64,000 bases of DNA from Marasmius tenuissimus (taxonomy: Eukaryota > Basidiomycota > Agaricomycetes > Agaricales > Marasmiaceae), in NCBI GenBank assembly GCA_029532415.1, contig JAQOTA010000058.1, positions 186,001 to 250,000 of the forward strand, read 5' to 3'. A program made the translations under genes and the position numbers. The notes beneath the pieces were generated by a model. That model was not told the DNA's origin, made no database searches, and saw nothing but the letters and a program-made list of their open reading frames with translations. Positions 44,852 through 59,400 of this stretch are shown piece after piece. Numbering within the stretch: the stretch's first letter is position 1; every line of letters starts with the position of its first letter.

Positions 44852-46262
44852 CTATTCCAGGAGAGCAATGACATGTCGCCCAGACGTCTGTAGAAAGGTA
44901 AGTACCAGTGTGGTTGGATGAAGGACAGAGATGAGCGGACCTTGGCTTGACCAGGTGTCGAACAAGTCCAGCAACTGCAAGAAGGACGAAAAGCGCCGCA
45001 GCCCCAATGTAAGCCCATCCTAAGAAGGGGTTCTTCCCTCCGACCCACGAAACGGTAGAGATGACGATGGACTTCGTGCCATCGTAGGACCTAACGGGGA
45101 AGTCTGGGGAGGAACGAATCAGTAAGACACACTTGCGCTTGAAGGCGTCCAATTCTTACTCATGTCAATGGTAATTCTATATCTTCCCTTGACCATCGTT
45201 TCGTTGTCGTTTCTGAAGTACAATTTGGTGAAGGTTGGCAGACCAGCCGTCCTCATCCAATTCTGGAAATGTTCATCCTCCTTGAGGTTAGGAGGGGGGT
45301 TTTCATTCGTATAGTTATTGGGGTATTTCTTCATCCAATTGGGAGGTGGGACTATGTCGGATAAGGAACTATATCCTCCGCCGTTGATAGGACTTTCAAC
45401 ATATTTGTCCTTTTCTCTTGGCCACGCAATACCCTTGTCGGTGAAGTTATAGACAATCCTGTCGTTTGCTCCAGGGTTCGTAAGGATGGGTTTCGAGAAA
45501 GTGTCTTGGCGTCATATTAGGGCGGAGAACATAAGGATAGAGTGATGCACGTACCATTGAAGACAGAATTGGCAATGAGACCACAAGGATAGATTGGCTT
45601 GTCACCTATCTTACCCAATGGCTTGCAATCGCTATCGTCCAACTTGTTTGCATCTCCCCCTTTCCCTCTCAACTGGTCGGAATTCAAACTCTTTACATAT
45701 CTTCGATGGTTTTGGAAGAAGTTTGTGAGTTTGTAATACATGAAGACCGAAGGTTCCAAGTTCAACGGGACATCAAAATCGAGAACACATTGAAACTCGA
45801 CGAGAGAATCATTTCCACCTCGGTTGTCGATAAAGGCATATGCGGGACGCTGGTTGAAGGTAGCCGAGTCCTTGACGTTGTACTTGTACTTGTTCGAGGG
45901 CAATTCTTGGAATTGAAGAGAATCGAGCGACGAGTTAGCGAGGGTCTCGCATTCGGTGTAGTCGAAGGTCATTTCGGACACCTTCGATGACCCCCATATG
46001 AGGAGTCCACCAATTGGACCAAAGATGACACCAAGAATGAAGAATGTTGGTAGTACAGTCTTCGGGGTGAGAATAGGCTGCCATGCCTTCAGACGTTGCT
46101 GCTTGAAGGCGGTATCTAGGGGAGTTTGTTTAGAGCTGTCTTAGCGAGTGCGAGCGTCTGATACGCACTAGCAGGCCGTCTCCAACTTCCTTTTTCCTTC
46201 TTATTTTCTCCAGAGTCATCGCCCGAGCCCTCCCTCTGTGGTTTACGGTTAAAGAGACCCAT
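44852..46262 (-). CDS. CDC50: CDC50/LEM3-family P4-ATPase flippase subunit
   Basis: Non-catalytic beta subunit that escorts P4-ATPase lipid flippases out of the ER. The ATG at 46262-46260 gives MGLFNRKPQREGSGDDSGEN. The cytosolic N-terminus has TAFKQQRLKAWQPILTPKTV, then TM1 (LPTFFILGVIFGPIGGLLIW). The lumenal domain contains YTECETLANSS, FDVPLNLEPSVFMYYKLTNF, FQNHRRYVKSLNSDQLRG, a DCKPLG and YPCGLIANSVFND pair of conserved Cys, and FTDKGIAWPREKDKYV. TM2 is WAYIGAAALFVLLAVAGLVR. A last intron leads to RLGDMSLLSWNR and the stop at 44854-44852; reading through it instead would end at 44817 and is less family-like. N-glycosylation sequons are present in the lumenal part. Confidence 0.95.
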
Positions 46263-46498
46263 GTTGGGGAGAAGGAAGGTTGTGGTGGTGGTACAGGTTC
46301 AAGCGGAAGCTGAGCGATTCGTGGCCAAGGGAGCGGTAAAAACGCTTAGTCATCGACAACCGCGCACAGCCAGCCCGACCCGAGTCGCAATCACGGTTGA
46401 CAAACTATCATTTGGTGGCCTTGCGGCGGACACGGGCGAGGAGAGCGAGTACATTATATCTCACCAGCGTAAAATTTGCAACAAGGAGTACTATACAT

Positions 46499-49453
<2,955 letters not shown>

Positions 49454-49936
49454 TGGTTCGAGTGAGAAGAGAGGACGGGAAGATTATGTCAGCCAGCAAC
49501 TTACATAATCCTTGGTGACTGTGACCGGTGCTGAGCGCAGTGAGCGCCGAGGACGAAATATTCCGGTGATTCAACCGGCAGACAGGCTGTGTACTACGGC
49601 AAATACGGGAAAAGCCGGTGACTTAATGATTCCCGGCGATGGCAGGCCCAATGGTCCGCAGAATTGAACGGCGTTATCCTTTAATAACGGGTCCAACCAG
49701 TTGCAAACTTTCTTGCTGCCAGCCAGAACGGTGGTGCCATCATTCCCCTTCTCTCTTGCCCTTCAACCACCATCATCCCCAATATCTCTCAGATTCGCTC
49801 TCCTCCTCTTCTCACTGCCTCTCTGGTGCTTGTGCACTCTACCGGCTGGTCATTTCGCTCTCGGGCTTTCTACATAACACCTCACCGTGACTTTTGATCA
49901 CCGTCATTGAAACCCGGTTTTCCAACCTTTGCACAA
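49454..49936. promoter_or_regulatory. Divergent intergenic region CEF1/PriB-like gene
   Basis: 483 bp between start codons. The half near the transcription-factor gene is strongly pyrimidine-rich. No TATA box or repeat recognised. Confidence 0.5.
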
Positions 49937-52924
49937 ATGGATCAACCACAACCTTCCGAGCAAGTTTCCGACATAAAACTCTCGTTTGTGCCCTTTCTCT
50001 CTCTCCTCCCTGCGGCCTTTCATCTGTTTTACAGCACAAAACCTCCTGTCGTCCGTGGTGCTCGAGCCTGTACGACATGCCGTGCTGCTAAGGTACTGCT
50101 TCTTCATCCGGCGTTTATCGATATTCCCGTTCACTTTGTCCCCATCTGCCCCTCATGACTTAGATGAAATGTGTTGGTGCGGACGATGGACAGAAACAGT
50201 GTCAGCGCTGCAAGCGTGCGGGTGTAGAGTGCGTATATCTCGCTTTCGCTTTCCAAAGTCTATCAACATGTTATTAGGTGTATCTTTGAAAAGCACCGCC
50301 GAGGACGGAAACCAGGATCAAAGTATGTTGCCTGTCAGCTGTTCAAGGCTCTTCGGTCGCTGATATTGTGCAGGCTTTCTGAAGCTTCGAAAATGCTTCG
50401 ACGATTGGAAAAGGGTCTCAACACTGCTAAACTGCGATCGCAAACGAGCGAGACAGGTTCTTCTTTTGCGGATGGTTCTCGTCCTATTCCTCACGATCGT
50501 TATGGACGCGATGATCATCTCACATCAGCGGGGACACATTTTCCATCGAACGAGCTACCTCCTCTTACTTTCCCCGGGCCATTTGGCCAGTCGGGAGGCT
50601 ATCCTCCATCGACCACCAGTTCCCGGACAGCGGACATGGATGAAGATGACGATCCGGGCCGCACAGAAGACACCATCTACCCTGCCAAACTCATTAGATG
50701 CGCAGACCGCCGCCATTCCTTCTTTCGGACCATTCTCAATCCCGAACAGTCGCCAGCGCCGGGCCCTTCTTCGGCTCGTAGCACCTCTCCGCTTTCTCAG
50801 TCTAATACTACACTCTTCGGAACCGGTGACGTTCAGGACCCTGTCTCATCTGGCTTAATCGACGAAAACCAGGCGAAAGTTCTCTTCGATCTCCTGTTCT
50901 TGCGGCTCAACCCATTCATCAATATGTTCGATCCTTCCCTACACTCCGTCCCATACGTCCGAAAGAAATCACCCTTCTTGTTCACAGTCCTTTTGATGGC
51001 TGGATGTAAGTTCTTCGAGCCCAAATCATTCAAGGCCTGTCAAAAGCTGGCCAACGAACTCGCTGTTAAGGCGTTCATGGAGTCGTGGAAGAGCGTGGAG
51101 GTTGTACAAGCGTTCGCATGCCTGACTTATTGGAGAGATTCGGACGACAACGTGAGATTTTCTCCTATCTCTGCTTGAACATATGAACGCTAAACTATTT
51201 CGGTAACACAGCGTACTTGGACATATATCGGCTATGTGCGTTTGTCACTCTTCAATATTTCCGCGGTCTAAATACTTTGTGTTGCAGGCTTGTCGAATGG
51301 CTGTCGAACTAGGGTTAAACCAATACGTTCCACCCGGGTCACTACATGAAACCGACCTTCAGTACAGAGAACGACGAAACAAGGAACGAACCTATCTTAT
51401 CCTTTTCGTGCACGATCGCAGCCTCAGCACACAAACGGGTAAAAATTGGATGCTTCCGGAGGACGAGTTCATTCGGCACTCTATGAACTGGCACGAACAT
51501 GGCCTGGGGGGGATTCGACCCGAGGATGTAATCGTCTCTGCCTTTGTTCAATTGCGCCACATTGCTGTAAGTCACCTCCTATCTCGCTTTCTGGTATCCT
51601 CTCTGACAGCTTCATGTGTGAAGGCCGAAACAACGGAAACTTTCCGCAGATCGTCTGGAAGTGGACACAGCGACATCAATTACGAGGTTGTTTTACGCAA
51701 CTGTAATAATCAGCTAACCATGTGGATGGATACTTGGGAGAAACAGATGAAGCGAGGTTCGTCGCGATCGGGAATTACTTTATGGTTGACCTGACCGTTG
51801 CCTGATGTAGCCGGCGGGGAGACTTTCCACTTTGCCTTCTTGTCCTTGTTCCGTCTCTACATTCGCCTATTCACGAATAGCTTCGGCGTGGAAGATGTCT
51901 CCGCGGTGAGTTTCCCCCAAAGAAGCCCTCCGTCAGTCCATTGATCGCTTCAAACAGACGCCCCGACATGCAAACCTCACGGTCTGCATCCAAGCAACGC
52001 CCACCTGCTATACGAGCGCCATTGACGCCTTGAAAATTCTCTCTAAAGATTTCAAAAGCATGTGCATTCTGGTATGTTATTCTCACTTGCCCTAAGAAGT
52101 GGAATCTCAATGTATTGCACAGCGTTACGGACAAGACACAGTGACTATGATGTCTGCTTACGCCGCAGTCTTTTTACTGAAGGTATGCTTAATTTGTAAA
52201 CTTTACCCGAATCAAACCTCCAAACCATCTGCAGCTTCTTCGCAACCCGGCAACAGCACCTCAGCTACCAGAATGTGCCAGAGAAGAGGTTCACTCAGTG
52301 ATCAGCCAAACGGCCGCCGCGTACGATGAGGCATCCGCAATGTCGCCGGCGTCTAGCTCGGCCGCTACCCATGCCCGCTTCCTCCGACATCTAATAACAC
52401 ACGACAATTTACGGTCTCGAAAACCAGAGAGAGAAAGATATCCTGGCGGCTCATGTCTTGATTCCCGGCTTCCAGGTAAGGGAATCTCTCAGCGTGCCTG
52501 GTGCCATGTTAACGGCAGCAATTGTCCATCAGCCGGCCCCAATTTACAGACCTCCATTTACCCTCACCCATCTGCCGCCTCTCACGACCAATCGTTCCAC
52601 TTCCCTGCTTCACATCCATCTTCCCATGCCATGTCTGACAGTGCGTATGATACTATGTCCACCCGATCGACCGGCTCTGTATCGTCACCCCACTCCATGC
52701 CGGGCCAGGAATATGGCCAGTCTAGCCCTCAGGCCCTCCAGCACAACGCCAAAAACGACGAAGACTATTGGAAGAACATGTTCATCGAGATTGGGTTTGG
52801 GTCGCAAGCAGACCCTACGATCTCTGCCGGCGGTGGGATGACTGACGACATTCGCTCATCAGAATATGGGCGCCATCTTCCCCACCCTATACACGCTTCT
52901 CCGCCGCAGAATTACGGACACTGA
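49937..52924 (+). CDS. priB: Zn(II)2Cys6 transcription factor, PriB-like
   Basis: DNA-binding regulator with a fungal-specific transcription factor domain. Start is ATG 49937; splicing MDQPQPSEQVSDIKLS to TKPPVVRGARACTTCRAAK keeps frame. The binuclear cluster is CTTCRAAKMKCVGADDG and CQRCKRAGVECIF, followed by KHRRGRKPGSKLSEASKMLR. This matches my recollection of Lentinula edodes PriB, a gene induced in primordia. The MHR domain spans about 50860-52170, with QAKVLFDLLFLRLNPFINMF, GYACRMAVELGLNQYV and RERRNKERTYLILFVHDRSL. The C-terminus is Ser/His/Pro-rich and disordered, ending HPIHASPPQNYGH. About ten introns. The orthologue name is an inference; the family is certain. Confidence 0.88.
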
Positions 52925-53088
52925 CTGCCAACCATGACTCATGATGATACCAGGACTGATCCTTCATGCTTGACGACCCTTCTCCCCATTTTGTCTGTAT
53001 CTGAAACCTTGCTAGCTTCCTATTTAACTAGGCTGTATTTAATATGTAGCTCGTAACACCTCATATGCCTACTTAATCCTTGAGCAGA

Positions 53089-53111
53089 GGGGGGGGGGCC
53101 GGGGCCAGGGG
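53089..53111 (+). other. G-run with G-quadruplex potential
   Basis: Ten consecutive G, then CC, GGGG, CCA, GGGG. Splitting the first run in two gives four G4 tracts with short loops. Confidence 0.7.
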
Positions 53112-53162
53112 TCTGTATATACTGTATGTACCGTAGACCTTGACCACCGCCGATGGCGGCAT

Positions 53163-53186
53163 GGGCGGCATGGGCGCCCGCCGCCC
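53163..53186. repeat. GC-rich inverted repeat
   Basis: GGGCGGC at 53163-53169 pairs with GCCGCCC at 53180-53186 across a 10-nt loop. A GGCGGCATG direct repeat overlaps the left arm. Confidence 0.6.
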
Positions 53187-53292
53187 GGGCTTTCTCCTTG
53201 TGCATACCATTCATCCTGCCAATCTTACACTCAAACTCAAAAATTCGGCTTTACAAGTAAAGATCAAAGGGAAATTAATCGGTGTACTAGGA

Positions 53293-54726
53293 TCACGATT
53301 CAACACCGATCGGGAATATAACAACAGACCGCCCAACAGCTGCTGCCAGGCGGGGAATGCCTCGTGACGCCACGAAGTCGAAATCCCGGACAAAGTGAGG
53401 CCTAGTGCTGATCTCAAAGGTGGTCGGCTGTGCATGGACATAGCCGGTATTATAAACGTGGATAACAGCACCTTTGAGCGGTGATTGGGTAGAGATTGCG
53501 AAGAACTCAGGGTACGTATAGCACCAGCTGAGATGGGAAAGAAAGGCAATATTTTGGGGAGCAATGATCAACGACAAGAACGGGAATTACGGAGGCCTAG
53601 ACGCACCGGAACCTGTGCCCCCCTTGAGAGAAGCTAACGTCGGAGACGAAGGGTTTCCCACCACAAATCTTTGAGGTGTCCCATAAGGAAAACTTCGTTC
53701 CATGGACGGCGCCGATACTGTATTGACGGGTACGAATTAAGGCTGCGTGACAAGGAAATTAAACATGTACACGCACATATCAGGTGTATCCCTTCTCCAA
53801 GCAGCGGAAGCAGAGAGGTGAATGGAGATTCCCATTGAGGCATCCGACAGCGCGTGGGGATCCGTTAGCTCAACGATGCTGTGGTGGCGCCAGGATTCAT
53901 GCTCGCCATCGAGGTCGGAGCGCCAATCGGTCAGAAATATGGAACCACGACAGTCGGCAACTAGAAATTCTTTGCTGGTGGATGGATGGGAGTCAATCGA
54001 CGACAGCGGGTGGGGAAACGCGATGACATAGGCAGTTGGTTGTGGGCGATTTGATGAAGGAGAAGTACTTGCGGCTGCCGAAGGCCGAGGGCTTCGCACA
54101 GAATGAGTGGGATACAGGTCCCATACCACCATCATTTTGTCGTCTACAATTGGATTTCAGCGGAGGCACACAAAGCAAGGAACCGCCTTAGGGGAAGTAC
54201 CTGATACGGTTGCAATATAACGTGCACTGTCATCGCCGGTCCCTCCGCAGAATGCCATGTCGGTGATTTTGCCATGGTGGCCACTCAGGCCTCCACCGAA
54301 ATGGAAAATGGTCTCGTCCTCCTTGGACGACTTTGTGAGCTGAACAAGAGAGAAATCGGTCCCAGCGGCTGAGAGTCTGAAGAGACAATGAATGAGCGTG
54401 AATTCGACGTTGTGCAGTCCGCTTGGGTTGAACGGTGAACCTCACTCGACAAACCACTCGTCGCTCAATGTTGGAGACACCGAACGCGCTGACCACGCCA
54501 AAGCTGTTATCCTCGTTCCGATATGAAATAGCGCAAGCCTCTCGCATGAAGTTTTTTTCTAGAAATTCAGCCAAGTCAAGAAATGAAGATATTGGTGCAG
54601 GGAATCACGCACGACTAGAAGAACTTCAACAGAGTGCTCTCCTGCAACAGCAATGAGGTCCGAGTCATCGTTTGGACAGGCAGAGAGCACGTAAATTTGT
54701 GAGGGATGCTGGTAAGAGAAATCCAT
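53293..54726 (-). CDS. NUP37: Nucleoporin Nup37-like WD40 protein
   Basis: Peripheral WD40 subunit of the Y-shaped Nup107-160 complex of the nuclear pore; it binds Nup120/160. The ATG at 54726-54724 gives MDFSYQHPSQIYVLSACPND. Next come LIAVAGEHSVEVLLV, FHIGTRITALAWSARSVSPT, ELSAAGTDFSLVQLTKSSKE, the family-typical HHGKITDMAFCGGTGDDSAR, IATVSDDKMMVVWDL and EFLVADCRGSIFLTDWRSDL. The last exon encodes NIAFLSHLSWCYTYPEFFAI and ends VVIFPIGVES at 53293. Six or so introns. The weak, degenerate WD repeats and the motif order match Nup37 rather than other propellers. The start codon overlaps an ATG on the opposite strand (54725-54727). Confidence 0.85.
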
Positions 54727-54811
54727 GTCGACCCTGACCGCGACGAGGCGCGTGGAATTTGTTGAAGAGAGCAAACGGACGTCACGGTCATCACTCGGTC
54801 ATCACCCTCAC

Positions 54812-54985
54812 ATGTCGAGCGTGAACAAACCTCCTAACCCATTTGTACTTCTTGGTCTCTCCGTCGTCTCTTTTGCCTCATTTTACTTCCTCGTAAAGCG
54901 CAGAGAACAGACAAATCCTCTTTCTCAAAGTCCTAGGCAACAAGATCATCCTCTCGTCCCTCCATCTCGCTCTCAGTCTCAATAA
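54812..54985 (+). CDS. 57-residue single-pass membrane peptide ORF in the URA6 leader
   Basis: ATG 54812 opens a frame encoding a short N-terminus (MSSVNKPPNP), one hydrophobic helix (FVLLGLSVVSFASFYFLV), a KRRE positive flank and a polar Ser/Pro/Gln tail, ending with TAA at 54983-54985. An in-frame ATG at 54725 would extend it by 29 residues. Only ATC separates the stop from the URA6 ATG, and the two frames are the same. It could be an independent small protein on a bicistronic mRNA, a uORF, or an N-terminal anchor added to URA6 by stop-codon readthrough. Composition is protein-like. I do not recognise the family. Confidence 0.55.
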   Translation: MSSVNKPPNPFVLLGLSVVSFASFYFLVKRREQTNPLSQSPRQQDHPLVPPSRSQSQ

Positions 54986-54988
54986 ATC

Positions 54989-55858
54989 ATGCCCGCCGTC
55001 ATCGATAAGATTGCTGATGCCCTTCACCTCCACAAAAAACCTGCTGGAGGATCGTCTACACCTGCATTTGACCCCAAGAAAGTTACTGTCATCTTCGTTT
55101 TGGGTGGGCCTGGTGCAGGTACATGGTTCTGGTATCCATATGGAACCTTCACTTAGCATTACCCTCACCAACAGGAAAGGGAACCCAATGCGCACGCCTC
55201 GTACAAGATTTTGGCTTCTGTCATCTATCCGGTGAGTAGCACTGGTGTGGTTTACTCAAGAACACAACTAACCGGACCACGCCTAGCTGGTGATCTCCTT
55301 CGCGCCGAACAGAACCGCGAGGGTTCCCAGTTTGGCCAGTTGATTCAAACCTGTATCAAGGAGGGCACCATCGTTCCCATGGAAGTCACTGTGAAACTCC
55401 TCGAGAATGCCATGAAGGCTGCAATTGATGAAAAACGAACCGGTGACGGTTGGACAGAAGGCCGTGGACGTTTCTTGATAGATGGGTTCCCAAGAAAGAT
55501 GGACCAGGCGGAGATGTTCGAGCAGGAAGTCTGCCCAGCTTCCATGGTTCTTTTCTTCACGACAACTGAAGCGGTGATGCTCGAGCGTTTGCTCGAACGC
55601 GGAAAGACTAGTGGTCGGGAAGATGACAACGTTGAAAGCATCAAGAAACGTTTCGGTATGCTCTCACTCAATTCATGACGGTGACTTTGCTGATCCATGT
55701 TTCTCTTCTCAGTGACCTACAAGGAGCAGACGATGCCTGTGATTGAGCACTACGAGAAGATTGGCAAAGTTGCAGAGATCGATAGCTCTGTGACCATCGA
55801 AAAGGTGCACGAGAAGGCGAAAGCAGCGGCTCAGAAGGTTCTTGGAAGCGCGGCCTAA
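54989..55858 (+). CDS. URA6: UMP/CMP kinase (uridylate kinase)
   Basis: Nucleoside monophosphate kinase that converts UMP (and CMP) to the diphosphate in pyrimidine synthesis. ATG 54989 gives MPAVIDKIADALHLHKKPAG. The P-loop GGPGAGKGTQC is split by an intron after GGPGAG. It continues FGFCHLSAGDLLRAEQNREG, GTIVPMEVTVKLLENAM, the substrate-site FLIDGFPRKMDQAEMFE, the lid RLLERGKTSGREDDNVESIK and a C-terminal helix ending KAAAQKVLGSAA. The RGKTSGREDDN lid is typical of UMP/CMP kinases rather than adenylate kinases. Three introns. An A at -3 makes its start context stronger than that of the upstream ORF. Confidence 0.95.
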
Positions 55859-56489
55859 ACACTCGATCGATTTGTGTTCATTGCGGATTGTAGACTTGAT
55901 ATTCTAATGGGAATTGGTATAATGTGATCTCTTCTCGGTTGACCTGGCGGCCTGGAGGCTAGCTTGTCCTCCCACGGGAGGAACCCAATTGCCTTCGGGC
56001 TAATTTAGCAGGTTCAAAGAATACAGTCCCTCAAGCGGCAGGCCAGTTTGCCAGATAGGCAGGCACTGATAGTCGTCTTCTCACACCAATATCCGTCCTT
56101 CCACACAGTCATCATCAAGGGCTTCAGGAGCTTACTAGTTAAGCTTTGCCCAAATTAAACGACAGTTCACTGGGCTTCAACGACGCTGTTTTCTTAGAAT
56201 CCAGGAATATGAAGCCTCAATCTTGGATGGCCTTCATCTATCGCTCCGAACCTTGTGTACCAATGGAAATCGATGCGCCGAGCCATTTATTCACCAACCC
56301 CAGCTCGCTTTCGCGACAACGCGTCCATAGTTCCGTATACAAATCCCATGACGTCCTATTCGCTCACTTTGATACCGTTCTTATCATGGGACGTACTATC
56401 ATATAGCCCGGGGATTATAAAAGGGCAGTACAATAGAAAGGTGGGTTCCCTCGAACACACCGCGCCTGATTTCTGTCTATTGATTTCTC
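55859..56489. promoter_or_regulatory. URA6 3' region and 5-oxoprolinase promoter
   Basis: 631 bp between tandem genes. Small ORFs around 56146-56509 have no signature. A TATA box is present near the 3' end (56416-56423). Confidence 0.5.
56416..56423 (+). promoter_or_regulatory. TATA box of the 5-oxoprolinase gene
   Basis: TATAAAAG, 67 bp upstream of the ATG at 56490; spacing is normal for a fungal core promoter. Confidence 0.55.
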
Positions 56490-59400
56490 ATGTCTGCATC
56501 TTCGTCTGACTGGAAGCTGGGTGTTGATGTTGGCGGAACATTTACGGACGCAGTCTTGTACAATGATGGAACTGGGGCGATTCTGAGGGCTAAGGCGCGT
56601 CGCAACGCCGTTAACGATCGTGAATGCTTGCTGGAACATGTCTGACTCCGATTTGGTTGAAAACAGGTCCTTAGCACGCCAAAAGATCAAAGCGAAGGCG
56701 TGCTCAATGCAGTATCTCAAATCATGTACGCATTGATCTGTACTAGAAGGAAACGATAGTTTGACTACCTGCAGGGCTCAAGTTGAAGACAAATCGATCC
56801 AGATTTCAGTCATGAATCATGGTAAAAAGGAACTCAGCATTCCTTTTCGAGGCGATTTGACCTCGTGTATGCAGGTACTACGATTGCTACCAATGCAATT
56901 CTGGAGGGAAAGGGCGCGACTGTTGCCCTCCTCGTTACCGAAGGCTACAAGGACATTCTTCAAGTAAGACGGAGTCATGTTCCGGGAGGTTTAGCGGGAT
57001 GGTAAGTTCGACATTCAATCTCAAGGACATGCCAAGCTGATGCCTTGATTTAGGATAGTGTGGCCAAAGCCCACACCCCTCGCGCCGTTGGAACTAGTAA
57101 GTCTTCCTCCAGTCCGTGCCTGTGCTTCTTCATTCAAGCAATCCTTAGACTATCGAGGTACCCGGCCGTATTTCCAGCAAGGGAGAAGTCGTTCGTCCGC
57201 TCGAACTCGATGAATTGCGGAAGCGGCTTCAGAAGCTCAAAGAACTACCAACCCCCCCTCAGTCCATTTGCGTCTCGTTAATCAATTCGTTCACCAACCC
57301 CGTTCATGAGCAAGAGGTAGCATCCTTCCTTCGCTCCGAATTTCCGGACATTCCCCTCTCCCTCAGTCATCAAGTCCTCCCAGAAATGATGGAGTATGAA
57401 CGTACGGTGACCACCGTTGCCAATGCATACATCAAGCCTATAGTTGGGAGATACCTTGAGAGTCTTCAGGAGAAGCTCGGTACGACCGAATTGCGTGTTC
57501 TCAGAAGCGACGGTGGTTTAGCGGGAGTTGAGATTGCAAGAGAGCACTGTGCAAACCTTCTGTACTCGGTCAGTCTTGACCCTCCATCTCTCCACGGTTT
57601 CTCACATGGTTCCAGGGTCCTGCTGGTGGCGTAGCTGGTGTTGTTAGTCACATAGCAAAGCAGTCCTCTTACAAGGTACATTTCCTCCTCCCCTTTCTTG
57701 GAATCTGCTAGAAATTTTCTACCCAGAACCTTCTCACATTTGACATGGGCGGTACTAGTACCGACGTCTGCCTGGTCGAGAATGGAGTACCGGAACTACG
57801 ACGAGAAAGCACCATCGGGGACCTGACCAGTATGTGAAGCTCGTGCAATACTCGACACGCCACATGTTTACACTATTCCCAGTTAGAGCACCGTCCATTG
57901 ATGTCCGTACTGTGGGAGCGGGGGGTGGATCGATCGCCACTGTCGCAGAAGTTACAGGCGCGTTGAGAGTCGGCCCCGAAAGCGCGGGTGCTAATCCAGG
58001 CATGCATCGAAGAATTCTTTTCCCTGAAGTACACGTCCTGATCTACCTTTTTTGTATTTTAGGCCCCATCTGTTATTCCAAAGGTGGGAAGGCACCAACG
58101 GTCACCGATGCACTTGCCGTTTTGGGCTATCTTCCTCCTGCATTGCTCGGAGGCACATTTGCGTTGGATATCCCCGCAGCTCGGGAGGTGATTGAGAATC
58201 AGATTGCGAAACCGACCGGCCTGACGATACATGCGGCTGCGGAAGGCATCATCAAGATTGCGGTGGAGAAAATGTACGGCAGCTTGAGAGGTGTGAGCGT
58301 TGAGAGAGGCAAGGACCCTCGGGACTTCCATCTCGTCGCGTTCGGAGGTGCGGGTCCCTCGGTTGTTTGCCACCTCGCCAAGTTATGTGGGACATCGTAT
58401 CCAGCTATTGTTCCACCCTCGCCGGGAGGTGCGTACAATTCCCGTGGGAATATTCCAGTATGAAAAATATTGAACGCTCTCTCAAAGTTCTCTGTGCTTT
58501 CGGTGACGCCCATACCGCTCTCCGGCACGAAGTTTCCTCAACTATAATCCAACCGCTGGATGATTCCTCTACGAGAGACCTGCTCGAGACGGCGACTGGT
58601 CTTCAGCTCCAGGCTTCAGATGTTCTAAAAAAACAAGGCGTGAAGTCGGTATCAGAGCAATGGCAAGTTGAGTTGCGTTATAGAGGCCAAGCTACAAGCC
58701 TACCCATTCCTTTCGCGGCGGAAGATTTGAATGACGGATGTAAAGTTATCAAGGAAAGGTATTGTCATATCTCGCCTGTCCACTCGGATGATCATTGGGT
58801 CGAAGTTGACCGATCTGTCAGGTTTGAGGCTCTGCACCGCAAAATGTTCACATTCTCGTTGGATCTGGACGTGGAGGTTGTGGTCATCCGCGCCGTAGCT
58901 GTTGAAGTCATGACAAACTTTGCGACGGCCAAATTGCCTATCGGATCTGGTTCGCCTTCACCCGAAGCGACTAAGCAAAGGACCGAGATCGTGAGTGTAC
59001 ATGTGGTCACATCAGTCCTGCGATGAGATGCTGAGCAGTATATTCAGTTTTTTTCCGGACATACCTACGCCGACGTACCTGTCTACGATCGGTCCCTCCT
59101 TCAAGGAGGCGACAAACTTCCCGGACCCTGTATTATTACGGAGGTACAAGCTGAATTTACTTTTGCAACACGGACCTTCATCCAATTTTTGGCAGAATGA
59201 CAGCAACACCCTCATTACGCCGACACACCGGGCAGAGATTGACGAGATCGGTAACATTCTGGTTTGGCCCCAGGTCGACGAGTCGGAGGCGACCAGCGAG
59301 CTTGCCGCTGCCGACCCGATCGTCGTTCAGCTAGTAGAAGGTTAGTTTGAACATGTTTCGTCCCCTTGTTTGCAATCCTCTGAACATCGCGAGATAGGTG

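Larger units (their letters stand above)
52925..53292. other. Convergent 3' region with G-run and GC hairpin
   Basis: 368 bp between the stop codons of the PriB-like gene and NUP37. Contains a G-rich run (53089-53111) and a GC-rich inverted repeat (53163-53186), both listed separately. No gene. Confidence 0.6.
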
